NCBI GenBank assembly: GCA_037953625.1
Contig: CM075655.1
Coordinates: 21,160,001-21,224,000 of the forward strand
Length of the DNA: 64,000 nucleotides
Direction of reading: 5' to 3'
From: Crotalaria pallida
Taxonomy: Eukaryota; Streptophyta; Magnoliopsida; Fabales; Fabaceae
Positions 12,119-23,190 of the stretch are shown here, in pieces. The first letter of the stretch is position 1; every line of letters starts with the position of its first letter. A program made the translations under genes and the position numbers. The notes below the pieces were generated by a model, which was not told the DNA's origin, ran no database searches, and was given only the letters and a program-made list of their open reading frames with translations.

Positions 12119-14035
12119 CATGGTGACACCACCAGAAGCCAAATTGGTGATCTTCGTGATCGCATTGTCCGCACTCGTGGCAGACCCAGAAACGCTAACA
12201 ACAATGATCCACAGCCAAAATCCGCTAGTGATTTGCATGATGTTCTCAATCAGAACCGTGGAAATAATGTGCAACCGCCACACACATCTCAATCTGGGGT
12301 AGGGAATAACCCCCAGCCACCAAATAATTCACAAAGTCAGCCTCCCCCAAATTGCAGCAAAAATAATAGTGGAAACCACGCCACCCATTCTCGAACACCA
12401 CAATCTCTTCATCCAAGATCCGGGATCAATCCGCAACACATGCAAGCTTTACGAACAATATTACCCCCACCACCACCACAACCTCCTCCAACCCCACCGC
12501 CCTCCACTCATGGAGATTCGAGTAGTACAGCCCCAACTACCCGCAATACAGCTAGAACCACTAGAAACCGAGCACACCACGGTAGAAATACCCAACGGAC
12601 CCCCACCCCACCTATCCCGCCTAATCCCGACCATATAAGCACTACACCTAGAACCAGATTAACTCTTGGAAGAACAGCCTACGGAAATTCCCGTCATAGC
12701 TATTCCACAAGTAGGTCCTATGCAACATCCGCGTCTGCTCGTGCTAGTGAACAGGAGATGATCAACATACTTAATAGACAAACAGCTTTAATCGAGTAGC
12801 AAGGGCGTGCTATTGCCGACCTTCAACAACAAGCTATGGCGAGAATTGCTCAGAGCCAACCGAACACCATACCACCACAAACCATGGACCCTCAGCCAAT
12901 TCCAGTAATGCAACTTCCCCCACCAAATTTTCATTCAAATCCATCAACTAGCCAAACCCAAGATGATTTTCACCCAGACCATCCTTTCACCCCATATATC
13001 ATGGAGTTTGAAACCCCACAAGGATACTTAGGACCATCCAACGTCCCACACTATAATGGCCTGACTGATCCAGAAGACCATATAGTATCTTACGAGGGGG
13101 CTATGAATTATGATGGAGGTGGCGATCAGATGAAGTGCCAAGCTTTTTCCATGACTCTCGAGCCCTCAGTACTTCGATGGTATTCATCTCTCCCTCGACA
13201 TTCTATTAATTCTTGGGAGGAGATGAAACGTGTATTTCTGAATAGATACACGGCCAGTTGCATCCAGCCCAAGTCCGATCATACGCTGGCTGCAGTCACG
13301 CAAAAGCAGGACGAACCCCTGAAGGATTACTTATCATGCTTTCATACGGAAGTTAGTTCTGTTCCCAGATTGGATCCCGGTGTGGCAATGCTGCTATTTA
13401 CACAAGGGTTACAGCCGGGGGATTTTAGAAAATCATTAATTGGGAAACCTCCGAAGGATATGACCGAGTTGAGACAAAGGTCAAATAAATTCATCAATTT
13501 GGAGGAATTCCACAAAGGCCAGAAATTCATAGATGACAGACAACGTGCTGACCCTCAAGGTCAGAGCAAACAAAAACGTGACGAACGTTTTGGTGGAAGA
13601 CAGGACAGGAATGATCGGGACCGAAGGATTCCTCCGAGGAATAAATTTCAGGAATACACCCCTTTAACTGTTCCAAGGAGTCAAATCCTTCGGGAAACAA
13701 TGCAGACCGACTTACGCTCGGCCCAAAGACCCCCATCTTTAAGAAAGGGCACACAACGTGATAGGTCAAAATATTGTGACTTTCACAAAGGATATGGGCA
13801 TACAACCGACGAATGTATTTGGTTGAGGGATCTGATTGAAGAAATGATCAGAGATGGTAAAATACAACAATATATCAGAGATGCAGCTGGGCGGAGAGGT
13901 AACAATAGATCCCATTCACCATTAAAATCCAAACGTCAAAGAATTAGATCACCAGATGATAGAACCACGGGGAGACAGAGAACCGACCCCGTTCCGGCCA
14001 CTGATACAAACCCCCAGCTAATAATGAGTTTTTAG
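12119..14035 (+). pseudogene. gag: gag of the Tat element, broken
   Basis: One frame runs through the Asn/Pro/Gln-rich N-terminus (12119-12799), a TAG at 12797-12799, and the capsid part (12836-14035). There is no ATG in that frame at the start; the obvious ATG at 12120 is one frame off, so the start has been lost. The capsid region shows the Retrotrans_gag pattern (MTLEPSVLRWYSSLP, SWEEMKRVFLNRY). A CDFHKGYGHTTDEC zinc-binding motif lies near 13775-13820, as in Tat-lineage gag. It ends with a stop at 14033-14035, where a one-base loss near 14022 moves pol to another frame. The role is packaging of element RNA in virus-like particles. Confidence 0.85.
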
Positions 14036-14625
14036 TTAACACTATTGCTGGAGGTTTTGCTGGAGGTGGAGAGAAAAAGGCCGACAGGAAGAAATACATT
14101 AACCAAATTTTGGCCATCAGTCAGAAACCCATTTGCCAAAGGTCAACAAAAAAGGTTCCTATAATTTTTAATGACGACGATTTGGATGGAGTCCTCCCAG
14201 GTCATAATGATCCCATGGTAATCACTGGCCTTATCGGTAATTACGAGGTAAAACGCGTTTTTATCGACCAAGGGAGCTCGGCGGACATTATGTTTTTCCC
14301 CCTGTTCAAAGCTCTAAAGCTCAGGGAATGCAATCTCACTCCTTTCGAAGGAGAATTGATCGGTTTTACGGGAGACGCTATCGAACCTAAAGGATATATC
14401 CAACTTCCCGTCACCCTCGGACAACAGCCCTCGGCTAGGACTGAGATAATCAAATTTTTGGTGGTTGACTGTCCAGCGGCCTACAATGCCATTCTTGGGA
14501 GAACTTCTTTGCAATCGTTCGGAGCAGTAGTGTCAACAGTTCATTTAGCTATGAAGTTCGTTGGAGCCGATGACAAGGTGGTAACAGTCAAGGCCTCAAG
14601 CAGCAAGAAAATGTTACAACGCTAG
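14035..14625 (+). pseudogene. pol: Aspartic protease region of Tat pol
   Basis: The frame continues from gag after a one-base shift. It shows VFIDQGSSADIMF (the Tat-type variant D-Q-G-S-S of the retropepsin motif) and AYNAILGRTSLQSFGAVVST. It stops at 14623-14625, but coding carries on in another frame to about 14750 before returning to the original one, so two compensating small indels are likely. Confidence 0.8.
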
Positions 14626-14754
14626 CTTGGGGAAAGTTAAAAGCAAGGGTCAGAACAATTTGGAAAGAATTCCCCTTGGTAAAGGCAATATTAACTTGGC
14701 GGATCTTGACATGCGGGATCAGTCCGACAGAAACAAACCAACTCCAAAGGGACA

Positions 14755-15762
14755 GTGGAATTCCTGACGTTGACCGATAATCCCGTTAGACAAGTAAAAA
14801 TCGGTTCTGATATCCCCATAAGTGTTAAAGATGAATTGACCGCTCTGCTAATCGCAAATAAGGATCTGTTCGCATGGACCTCGGCCGATATGCCGGGGAT
14901 TGACCCCAACTTTATTTGTCACAAGTTGAGTATTCTTCCGGGGGCAAAACCTGTGGCACAGCGCAAAAGGAAGGTTAGTGCTGAAAAGTCTGCAGCCATT
15001 GAAGAAAAGGTTGCCGAACTACTCCGAGCTGGTTTCATTCGGGAAATTGACTATACAGACTGGTTAGCTAACACCGTCTTGGTCAAAAAACCCAATGGGA
15101 AGTGGAGGATGTGTGTCGACTACACCGACTTGAACAATGTCTGTCCAAAAGACCAATACCCACTTCCCGTCATTGACAAGCTCGTCGATAGTTCGGCTGG
15201 TTATAAACTCCTTTCATTCATGGATGCTTACTCTGGTTACAACCAGATTCCAATGTTTCCTGCCGACCAAGATAAAACTGCATTCATCACCGACAAGAAC
15301 TGTTACAATGTCATGCCTTTTGGGTTGAAGAATGCGGGAGCTACTTATCAGAGGATGATGAACAAGGTTTTTCAAGGTATGATCGGCTCAAATATGGAGG
15401 TATATATTGATGACATTATTTCAAAAAGCAAACAGCAAGAAAGCCATGCCCAGGACCTTAAAACCATACTGGATCGAGTAAGAAAGTACTCCATGAGGTT
15501 AAATCCGGAAAAGTGCGTGTTCGGAGTCCCTGCTGGATCTTTCCTTGGTTTCATGCTAACCGAGAGGGGAATTGAAGCTAACCCAGATAAATGTAAAGTA
15601 ATCCTCGAAATGAGAAGTCCAGCTAGTCTCAAAGAAGTTCAGCAGCTCACCGGCCGAGTGGCGGCCCTCTCCAGATTCTTGTCTCAAGCCGCTCGGAAAG
15701 CTTTTTCCATGGTACCAGCTCCTTATATAAAACAAAGATTTTCGATGGGACGAGCGCTGTGA
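14755..15762 (+). pseudogene. pol: Reverse transcriptase of Tat pol
   Basis: The RT domain is well preserved: VLVKKPNGKWRMCVDYTDLN, PLPVIDKLVD, FMDAYSGYNQI, MPFGLKNAGATYQRMMN and the catalytic box VYIDDIISKS (YIDD in place of the usual YVDD). It ends at 15762 by frameshift; the proper frame resumes in the connection region and later at 15985. It copies element RNA into DNA. Stops or shifts prevent a full product. Confidence 0.9.
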
Positions 15763-16620
15763 GCAAGCTTTTGTTCAATTGAAGGAATATCTCTCTAGTC
15801 CGCTAGTCCTTCATAGCCCTCTTTCTGGTGAAAATCTCATCCTATACATTTCAGTTGTGGAAGCAGCAGTCAGCTCAGTTTTGGTACGAGAAAATTCGGG
15901 TTTAGAGGCTCCAATTATTTTGTTAGCCGAGCTCTTCAGGGATCTGAGTTAAGATATCAAAAGCTTGAAAAACTTGCATACTGTTTGGTCATTTCTGCTC
16001 GAAGACTGAGACAGTATTTCCAGTCACATAGGATCGTGGTGAGAACAGCTCAACCTCTGAGACAGGTCCTTCACAAACCCGATCTAGCTGGCAGAATGGT
16101 CTCGTGGTCGGTAGAATTGTCAGAATTTGACAATACCTATGAACCGAGGAAGGCGATGAAGTCTCAAGTTCTTGTTGACTTCGTCACTAAGTTCACCGAT
16201 ATTCCCTCGGATACTCCTCAGAATTTGTGGTCAGTTTATGTTGATGGATCAAGCAACAGGAAAGGAGCCGGGGCCGGTGTCATCATTGAAAACCCCGAAG
16301 GACTTTGTATGGAGTACTCATTGAAGTTTGAGTTCCAAACCTCAAACAATCAAGCGGAATACGAGGCAGTTCTTGCAGGCCTCAAGATGGTTCATGAGTT
16401 TGGAGCGGAACGAGTGTCAGTTTTCAGTGACTCACAGTTAGTGGTTTCTCATATCAAGGGACAATACTCGGCAAAAGAGCCCATTCTACAGAAATACCTT
16501 GAAGAGGTAAAGCGAATCATCTAAAATTTTTCTGAATTTGACATTTCCCATGTCTCGAGAGATTCAAATTCCCGAGCCGATATTTTGTCTAAATTAGCAA
16601 GTACAAAAGGATCAGAAAAC
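15763..16620 (+). pseudogene. pol: RNase H region of Tat pol
   Basis: After a frameshifted stretch (15763-15984) the frame from 15985 shows the RNase H motifs VYVDGSS, NNQAEYEAVLAGL and VFSDSQLVVSHI. A TAA at 16522-16524 interrupts it just before the conserved DSNSRADILSKLA segment. The family removes RNA from the RNA-DNA hybrid. Confidence 0.85.
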
Positions 16621-17883
16621 AATAAGACGTTGATACAGGAAACCATCCCCCAACCAAGTGTTATCCTAGCTGTTTCACTATCTATATCATGGATGGATCC
16701 GGTTCTTACTTATTTGCAGCACGATTTTGTTCCTCAAGATCAGACAGAGGCTCGGAAATTGGTTAAAAGGGCAGCTCAGTACACAGCCCTTAATGGCGTT
16801 CTTTATAAGAGAGGGTTCGGTTCACCCATGCTCAGATGTGTTAACCCCTCTCAAGCTGAAGAAATTTTAGAAGAAATCCATGGTGGCATCTCTAGCCATC
16901 ATATGGGCGGAAAATCCCTGGCTCGGAAAATAATCCGAGCAGGTTACTTCTGGCCTACATTTCAAAGGGACGCCATGGAGCATGTTAAGAAGTGCATCCA
17001 ATGTCAGTATCACAGTGATATCTACCAAAAACCTACAGAAGAGTTACATTCCCTCGGAGCCCCTTGGCCTTTTTACCAGTGGGGAATGGATATCATCGGA
17101 AAGTTTCCCACTGCACCTGGACAACTGAAGTTTGCAGTAGTGGCTATCGATTACTTTACTAAGTGGATTGAAGCGGCACCATTAGCAACAATATCCACGG
17201 CCCGTGTTCAATTTTTCTTTGTAAAGGAAATAATCTCTCGTTTTGGAGTACCTCATGCCATAGTAATGGACAATGGATCGCAATTTGCAGCCTCTCATTT
17301 TCATCAATTAGCAGCCGACCTGGGTATCACTCACTATTTCAGTTCTGTTGAGCACCCGCAAACAAATGGGTTAGCCGAGGCCGCCAACAGAACCATTTTG
17401 GACAGAATAAAAAAGAAACTTGGTAACGCAGCTGGCACATGGGCAGATAAACTTCCGAGTGTTCTATGGTCACACAGGACGACTATACATTCCTCAACAT
17501 GAGAGACCCCTTTTCGTTTGACATACGGCTATGACGCAGTCATTCCAATCGAAAAGCGAATCCCTACCTTTAGGATGCTTGAACGTCCTTCAACAACCAA
17601 CGATCATATGCTCAGCGAAGAACTCATTTCACTTGAAGAAATAAGAAAGAATGTTGCTGCTCATGAAAGAAAAATAAAAGAACGACAAGCACGAGACTTG
17701 GTCCTTCGCCGAGCTGATATCGGCAAAGGAAATGCTGGAGTTGGAACGTTGAAGCCAAAATGGGAAGGTCCTTACCGAGTGAAGGCTAAATCTGGGACTG
17801 GCACATACAAGTTGGAAACTCTCTTGGGCTCAGAGATCAATAACAGCTGGAACGTGGACAAGCTCAGAGCTTATTACAGTTAA
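16585..17883 (+). pseudogene. pol: Integrase of Tat pol
   Basis: The zinc-binding HHCC region (SSHHMGGKS...CIQCQ) and the DDE core (WGMDIIGKFP, IVMDNGSQF, NGLAEAANR) are recognisable. A TGA at 17500-17502 splits it; the same frame then runs 17503-17883 to a natural end (VDKLRAYYS-stop). There is no chromodomain, as expected for Tat. It would insert the cDNA into the genome. Confidence 0.88.
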
Positions 17884-18590
17884 GCTCTTACGCTGTTTTT
17901 ACTTTTGTTCAGTTTATTGTTCAGATTGGTTTAGGATGAATAAATGAAGGATAACATCCTTCTTAGTTTCATTTTTGTAGAAAAATTGTTAGGAAATTAG
18001 CAAATGAGCAGTTTCAACATTGTATTTTCTTATGATTCCTTAGCAATAAAATACATCAATTTCTTCTTTAAGATTCTCTTTTTAACATTGTGAAAATAAC
18101 GTACGACTCATTTGGTTCGGCTAGCCACCGAGCGAAATCGAGATACAGCTCTTAACGAGAGTTTAACGATATATTCACAGAACACCCGAATTCAGGAAAA
18201 TACTTTCCTTGTTTCGCGGTCCGAGGGTCCCGCTTCGGCTAAAGTCGGCGATCCGAGTTCTGCTCACAATTAATCAAACATACAAATAGTGGTTCCTTTT
18301 ACAAGGATCACGATAAAGTTTTAGTGAGTTATCACTCGCAAAAATATAATGAGACACGAGACGAACGATAATGAGATCAAACATATCATACTTAGCAAGA
18401 TGATTTAAGTTCAGTTCTACGAAAAGAAAATTGTTTGAAACAGCCATAAGACAATGCTCGAATACAACGAGCAACAAAAAATCGTTCGAAACAGTCATAA
18501 AAGAATGCTCGGATACAACGAGCAATAAAAAAGAAAGAATATAACATATGACAAGAATAGCAAAAGAAAACCGTTCACCAGGTCCCAAGA
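17884..18590 (+). other. Spacer between pol and the antisense ORF
   Basis: Non-coding. Contains two near copies of a GAATGCTCGGATACAACGAGCAA segment (about 18450-18475 and 18511-18532). Short ORFs here are not credible. Confidence 0.5.
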
Positions 18591-20665
18591 TCATTCTTCG
18601 ATATATGACAAGACAATACCAGAATCATCAAATTTAGGGGCTTCAGTCAGATCAACAAGAGGATTAGGCAGATCCCCTGCTTGCAAATCAACCTCGGCCT
18701 TGGTCTCAATATCTATCAGCTTCCCATTCTCAATAGTGTGAAAAGGATGAGCTCCAACCACCCTAAACTCAGTTTCAGGGTTTAAAATATGAAGTTGCTT
18801 AATTGCTGAAACAAAGGAGTCATCAACGCCCTTACTCCAGTTGTAAAAATTGGTTGCTGTTGTTTTCTTATGGAGAAGAGCTTTCTCCTTTAATTTCCGA
18901 GCCGTGACAGTAGACCTCTCCACCTCAGATTTAAGCTCATCCACCCTTTGTTGGTTTGCTTGCAATTCCCTCTTCAGCGCCTCCTCCACTTCCTTCTTCT
19001 TGTACTCTGCAGCCTTTTGGGAAGTTTTCAAAGAATCCTTCTCCTTAATCAGCTCGATTTTGTCAACTTTCAAATTCTCTAATTCATTTTTCACTCGGAC
19101 CAGTTCGCCCGAAAGACTAGCCTCTTGAGCAGTAGACATCTCTCGAGCCTCTTGAGCAGTAGACATCTCTCGAGCCTCTTGAGCAGTAGACATCTCTCGA
19201 GCCTCTTTTTGCTCAACATTGAAACCAGAAAAAAGATCTTCTGATTGCTTGGACAAAAAGTAAGTAAGGTTGGAACTTCGAAGTAGATACTTCGTCAATG
19301 TCATATTACAACTTGACCACTCGTCGGCAGTAAGAATACCAAACCGAGAATAGTCGGATTCAGGGCAGACATACTTGGGAAACCTCTCATCTAATTCTCG
19401 GTCCCAAATTGAAGTTTCTGATGGAGTAGCAGCAGAAGAGGGAGCAACAGCAGCTCTAGTACTTGTCCCCTCAGCCCTCGGGTTTGCCCTCTCGGACACT
19501 TTTTCCTTTCCTTTATCAATCCGTCGGCGACGAGTCAGTTGTTGAGGAGGAGAAGAGACTTGAACTTGACCGCTCGGGCCCAATGAAACTGTGGCAGCAA
19601 CAGCAACCACATTAGAAGTCGGCTGAGGAGATGCCTCGGCTGGTGAAGTGGTAGGAGCAGAAGTACTTAAGCTTGGGGTACTCAAGTTAGAAGACCTGGA
19701 AGCTGCGCTCGTTGCAGGGGTTTTCCTCTTCTTTCCCCCCTGGAGCAGAGCAGCCATTCGGGAAGCCATTTTTTCTGCAAAGAAAACATGGTTAGATTCA
19801 AATAAATCATAAATATAATAGCAAAAGGAAAACAATTTGCCAAGTTCATCTTTGACATCCGATGAACGGATATTCACGATATCCCTCGTTTCTATCATTT
19901 CGTTCTTGACCAAATAACTCTCAGCGGCTCGACACACTTCTTTCTCGTACTCAGTGAGCTCTTTCCAATCCGACGCATATGATGCGATCGACCGGTTGAA
20001 AAAGCTTGCGCTCCACTGAAGAGGAAACCGAGGGATAGGTCGCCTTTCGCCAGGACGAGTGAACCAGCAGACACCGTTGCCAACAAAATTATATTTGAAA
20101 AAGTAAGGTTTAAACCCCTTCCAAGACTCGGAGTATTTAGTGAAAAGAGCGTATCCATGGCGGGACTTCAAAGAAACCCAAGGTCGCCTTACAGAACCTC
20201 TCTCAAAAGTATTGCATTGGGGGCAAACAGATAGAAAAAAGTGGGAAGAGTGCAAGACCACTCCATGGCCAAATAAACTTGTTGGAAGCCTCTTACAAAA
20301 GCCCAAGCGTTCGGATACAGTTGGGAAGGAGCCACTCTCAAGGTACTCAAAACACCTATCTCAAAGTTAGTAAAGGGCATTCTAATCCCTAGTCGAGTAA
20401 CCACTTCCTCATAAAAATAGAAACCAGGACTACCCTCTGGAATTTGAGTGCAGACCCTTTCGTTTAAACCCACTGGACTAATGGAGTATAAGTTCCCAGT
20501 GTTATCACCAGGACATGGTAGAATTATAGCCCGAGTTTGCTCTAGCGAGTCTTCTATTGAAAGCTCGGATTGAGTACCAAGAACCTCTCGGTCCACCCAA
20601 TCGTATTGAGTTGCACCCGGTGGAAGTGGGTAGAGCTTAGGATTAGTGATACACTTTCTCTTCAT
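18591..20665 (-). pseudogene. Antisense extra ORF with gypsy-type transposase domain (PF04195-like)
   Basis: Reads from 20665 to 18591 opposite to gag-pol. The N-terminal part (20665 to about 20230) has PFTNFEIGVLSTLRVAPSQL, typical of the 'putative gypsy type transposon' domain. A one-base shift near 20225 moves the rest to the 571-codon frame ending at 18591. The middle is Ser/Thr/Pro-rich with basic runs (GGKKRKTPA, TRRRRIDKGKEK). The C-terminal third is a predicted coiled coil with a triplicated 9-residue unit. Tat-lineage elements are known to carry such antisense ORFs between pol and the 3' LTR; their role is not established. A TTTTCCTCAG acceptor sits just before the ATG at 20665, so an upstream exon (20987-20724) is likely. 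Confidence 0.8.
19120..19200. repeat. 27-bp unit, three exact copies
   Basis: Three perfect tandem copies inside the antisense ORF, adding three 9-residue units (REMSTAQEA) in frame. Confidence 0.95.
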
Positions 20666-20723
20666 ACCTGAGGAAAAGGGGGCACACTTGGAGTCAGAAG
20701 CAGAAAAATTTGATTATTTCGGA

Positions 20724-20987
20724 TCAAACACTTATGGTTACGGTCGGCAGGGGAACACCTCCCTTTCTGGGCAGAATTTCCCCAAACCAACTGAAATGTC
20801 TAATACCTCTCTGTTGCTTCCTTAACCTCTTATGTTCTACCCTCTCGGCAATCCTATAGTGAATCACACCCTGTCTGAACTCTTTCAAAGTCCGAGGAAA
20901 ACGCATAGCCATCGGTTTAACACAAATATCTGGGTTTCCTCCTTTGTGTGTTCTTGGTACATCAGAGTTTAAAGATTCCTCACTCAT
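20724..20987 (-). pseudogene. Likely first exon of the Tat antisense ORF
   Basis: An 87-codon minus-strand frame begins MSEESLNSDVPRT, basic in the middle (RVEHKRLRKQQRG). It lies just upstream of the transposase-like ORF and is separated from it by about 60 bases ending in a good acceptor. The product is unrecognised on its own. It may be a separate short ORF; a cDNA would decide. Confidence 0.4.
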
Positions 20988-21840
20988 GATTAATGCAGCT
21001 TCGGTACCAACCCTAAGAAGTTAAGTGCAGCAAAACGTAAAATAAACCTAAAAAACACTACGACGATCGCTCAGAAAACGACAAAGAGGGGCAAAGAACT
21101 TCGAAAGACAAAGGGGTATACTCATAAACAATGAATGGGGGTTTTATCGAACCCTAAAAAGGTTTTCAAAATCAGGGAAGTAGAACCAGAGTTAGTGCAC
21201 AAAAAAGAAAGTTCTAAACACGACACCTATGGCAAAGGGCAAAAACAGTCACATGCAAAGAATCTTAAAACATGAAAGAATAAAGAGAAAATCGCCAGAG
21301 AAGAGAAGAAAGGTTCGTTACCTGTTAGTGACGAATAACCAAGAAACCGAAGAAAAATGAAGACCACGGAGATAAAGATGCACTTGATGTAGAGAAGAAA
21401 AACGAAGTAATGGCAAGAACTCCTTTGAAGAACCTGGCTTCGATGATCGAAATCTCAGAAAAACAATGAAGGAAGAGAGAGAGAAGAACTTGAGAGGTTT
21501 CTAGAGTCTGATGAAAACGAATTGTGAGTAAACTGCCCTTTGAAATTCATTTTTTCCCTCCACTACCTCAATAGACTTGGGCCGAATTCAGAAAAAGCCC
21601 ATTTATGATGAAAATTAAACACGTGGCGCTTCCAGTGAGTTTGAAATCATAACGTTCCATTTCCCGGTAAAGAAAAGGACACGTGGAAGCTCCAGTGAAA
21701 TTGAAGAGTCACTTCTGGGTCAATCAAACGACAACTCTGATAAAAACACTAAGATGCTCGGGTATTTCTTTCCATCAACGAGGTTCGGTCGGAAAACGGT
21801 TCGCTCGTTTCATTAACTCGGCAGGGCTCAAATCACCCAA
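20988..21840 (-). other. Untranslated part between antisense ORF and 3' LTR
   Basis: No coding sign. In antisense sense this would be the promoter and leader of the extra ORF. Contains a repeated ACACGTGG phrase (near 21620 and 21680), a G-box-like core. Confidence 0.35.
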
Positions 21841-21858
21841 CCGAGCTTGGGGGGCTTA
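21841..21858 (+). other. Polypurine tract of the Tat element
   Basis: GAGCTTGGGGGGCTTA ends directly before the 3' LTR. Confidence 0.65.
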
Positions 21859-22437
21859 CGTAGTGGACCTTTAATAGACCGAGCATTTCCCAAACAAACC
21901 TACCTTGGTCCGACCAGTTAGACATTGTAACAAGGCATACGGTCGGAAAGCTACACCGAGCAAACTGGGTTTCTACAGAGAGGTCGCATGCTAATGAGAT
22001 TAACCCCGACACAGGATTTTCACCCTTATCTTTATCACTCACAATCTCACCAAAGCCTAACTACCTCTCCTAGATTCCCACGACTCTTGGTTAGATAAAA
22101 ACAGTATTGGATTAAGTCTATCCTGTAAGGGATTTATGGATATGATCTTATCATATCCTCCACGAATCCCACTTGAACTCTTCTTCTCGAAGAGGGCTCA
22201 TCAGAACGGCCCAACCTACACAGGAAATCCCCTATAAGAACCACCATGCTATAGGGGATAAGGTACGTCTTCTCATCCCTAAGTTTACACTTGCACACAC
22301 TTTGTTGACTAGGGAGAACCTGTTTATCCCAACTGGATACACAGAAATCCTGAAGGTCCTACATTAATCTCTTGATTAGGATCACTCTTTGAGGCTCTTC
22401 CATAGCTTTGAGGTTGATCTTAATTAAGGACACTACA
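21859..22437 (+). repeat. 3' LTR of the Tat element (579 bp)
   Basis: Matches the 5' LTR at about 97.8% apart from 82 extra bases (22084-22165). Followed by GAGAG at 22438-22442. Confidence 0.95.
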
Positions 22438-22442
22438 GAGAG

Positions 22443-23190
22443 GTTGTTCTGCAATTGAGAGCAAGGAGGCAAGGCACAAGGATTGAAGATTGGAAGATTG
22501 AAGATCTCTTGGGGGTAAATTGATTATTGTCTATGATGATTTGTTTTTCCCATTCCTTGTATTTCTTCTTCCAATATGTATAATTGAACCTCTTGTTAGG
22601 AATATGGTGGATTTGTATGGATCTTAAATTTATGAATTAATGTTTTTCCTTTCAAATCAATTGCTTGATTATGTTTTAATTACAATTCATAGAATTGATC
22701 ACTTTATGTTTTGCTCTGGTAATCTAAACCTTAATTGGAAAATTAGGATTAAGATTAGGCCTTTCAACCAAAGAATATAATTATTCAATTTGTAGGAATA
22801 CTTTTGGGTAATTGTATAACTCTTATAAATTAGAACAGACTTAAGGGATTAAGTGGTAAGAAACATAAAAGGCATGAGAGATCTAACTTTTATTGTTTCT
22901 GGAGTTTTTGATTTATTGGAAAACATATTTTCATAATTAATAACCTGATCCTACAATGAAACCAAGTTCCTAACATTTTCCATATTTGCTTCTAAATCCT
23001 TTTTAGTTTCTGATTTGTTTCATTCTTTTAATTCTACACTCCTATCTCTTAAACTCTAAATCAATACAAGTTATACATAGTAATCGCAATTAGGTGAAAG
23101 AAATTAGAAACAATTTGCAATCCCCTGTGGAACGATAATTTACTTACTCTTTATTACATGTGATCCGGTATACTTGCCGGTAGTCCAACA
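22443..23190 (+). mobile_element. Older gypsy 3' LTR, second part
   Basis: Continuation of the LTR begun at 11039. Ends CCGGTATACTTGCCGG...CCAACA. The sequence switches abruptly to minus-strand reverse transcriptase at 23191, so this older element itself landed in (or recombined with) a Tekay-type element. Confidence 0.65.

Larger units (their letters stand above)
11574..22437 (+). mobile_element. Complete Ty3/gypsy element, Tat lineage, 10.9 kb
   Basis: Two LTRs with TGTAGT...ACTACA ends (the first T of the 3' copy is now C), a primer site, gag, protease, RT, RNase H, integrase, an antisense extra ORF, a polypurine tract and the duplication GAGAG. Aligned LTRs differ by 11 substitutions in 497 bases, one 1-base gap and one 82-base gap. 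That implies insertion roughly within the last million years if a grass-type rate of 1.3e-8 applies (inference). Despite the young age no ORF is intact, so this copy would need proteins supplied in trans. Confidence 0.93.

Noticed and set aside
12120..12302. ATG-started ORF MVTPPEAKLVIF as the start of Tat gag
   Set aside because: It is in a different frame from gag; the gag-like sequence runs in the other frame without an ATG.
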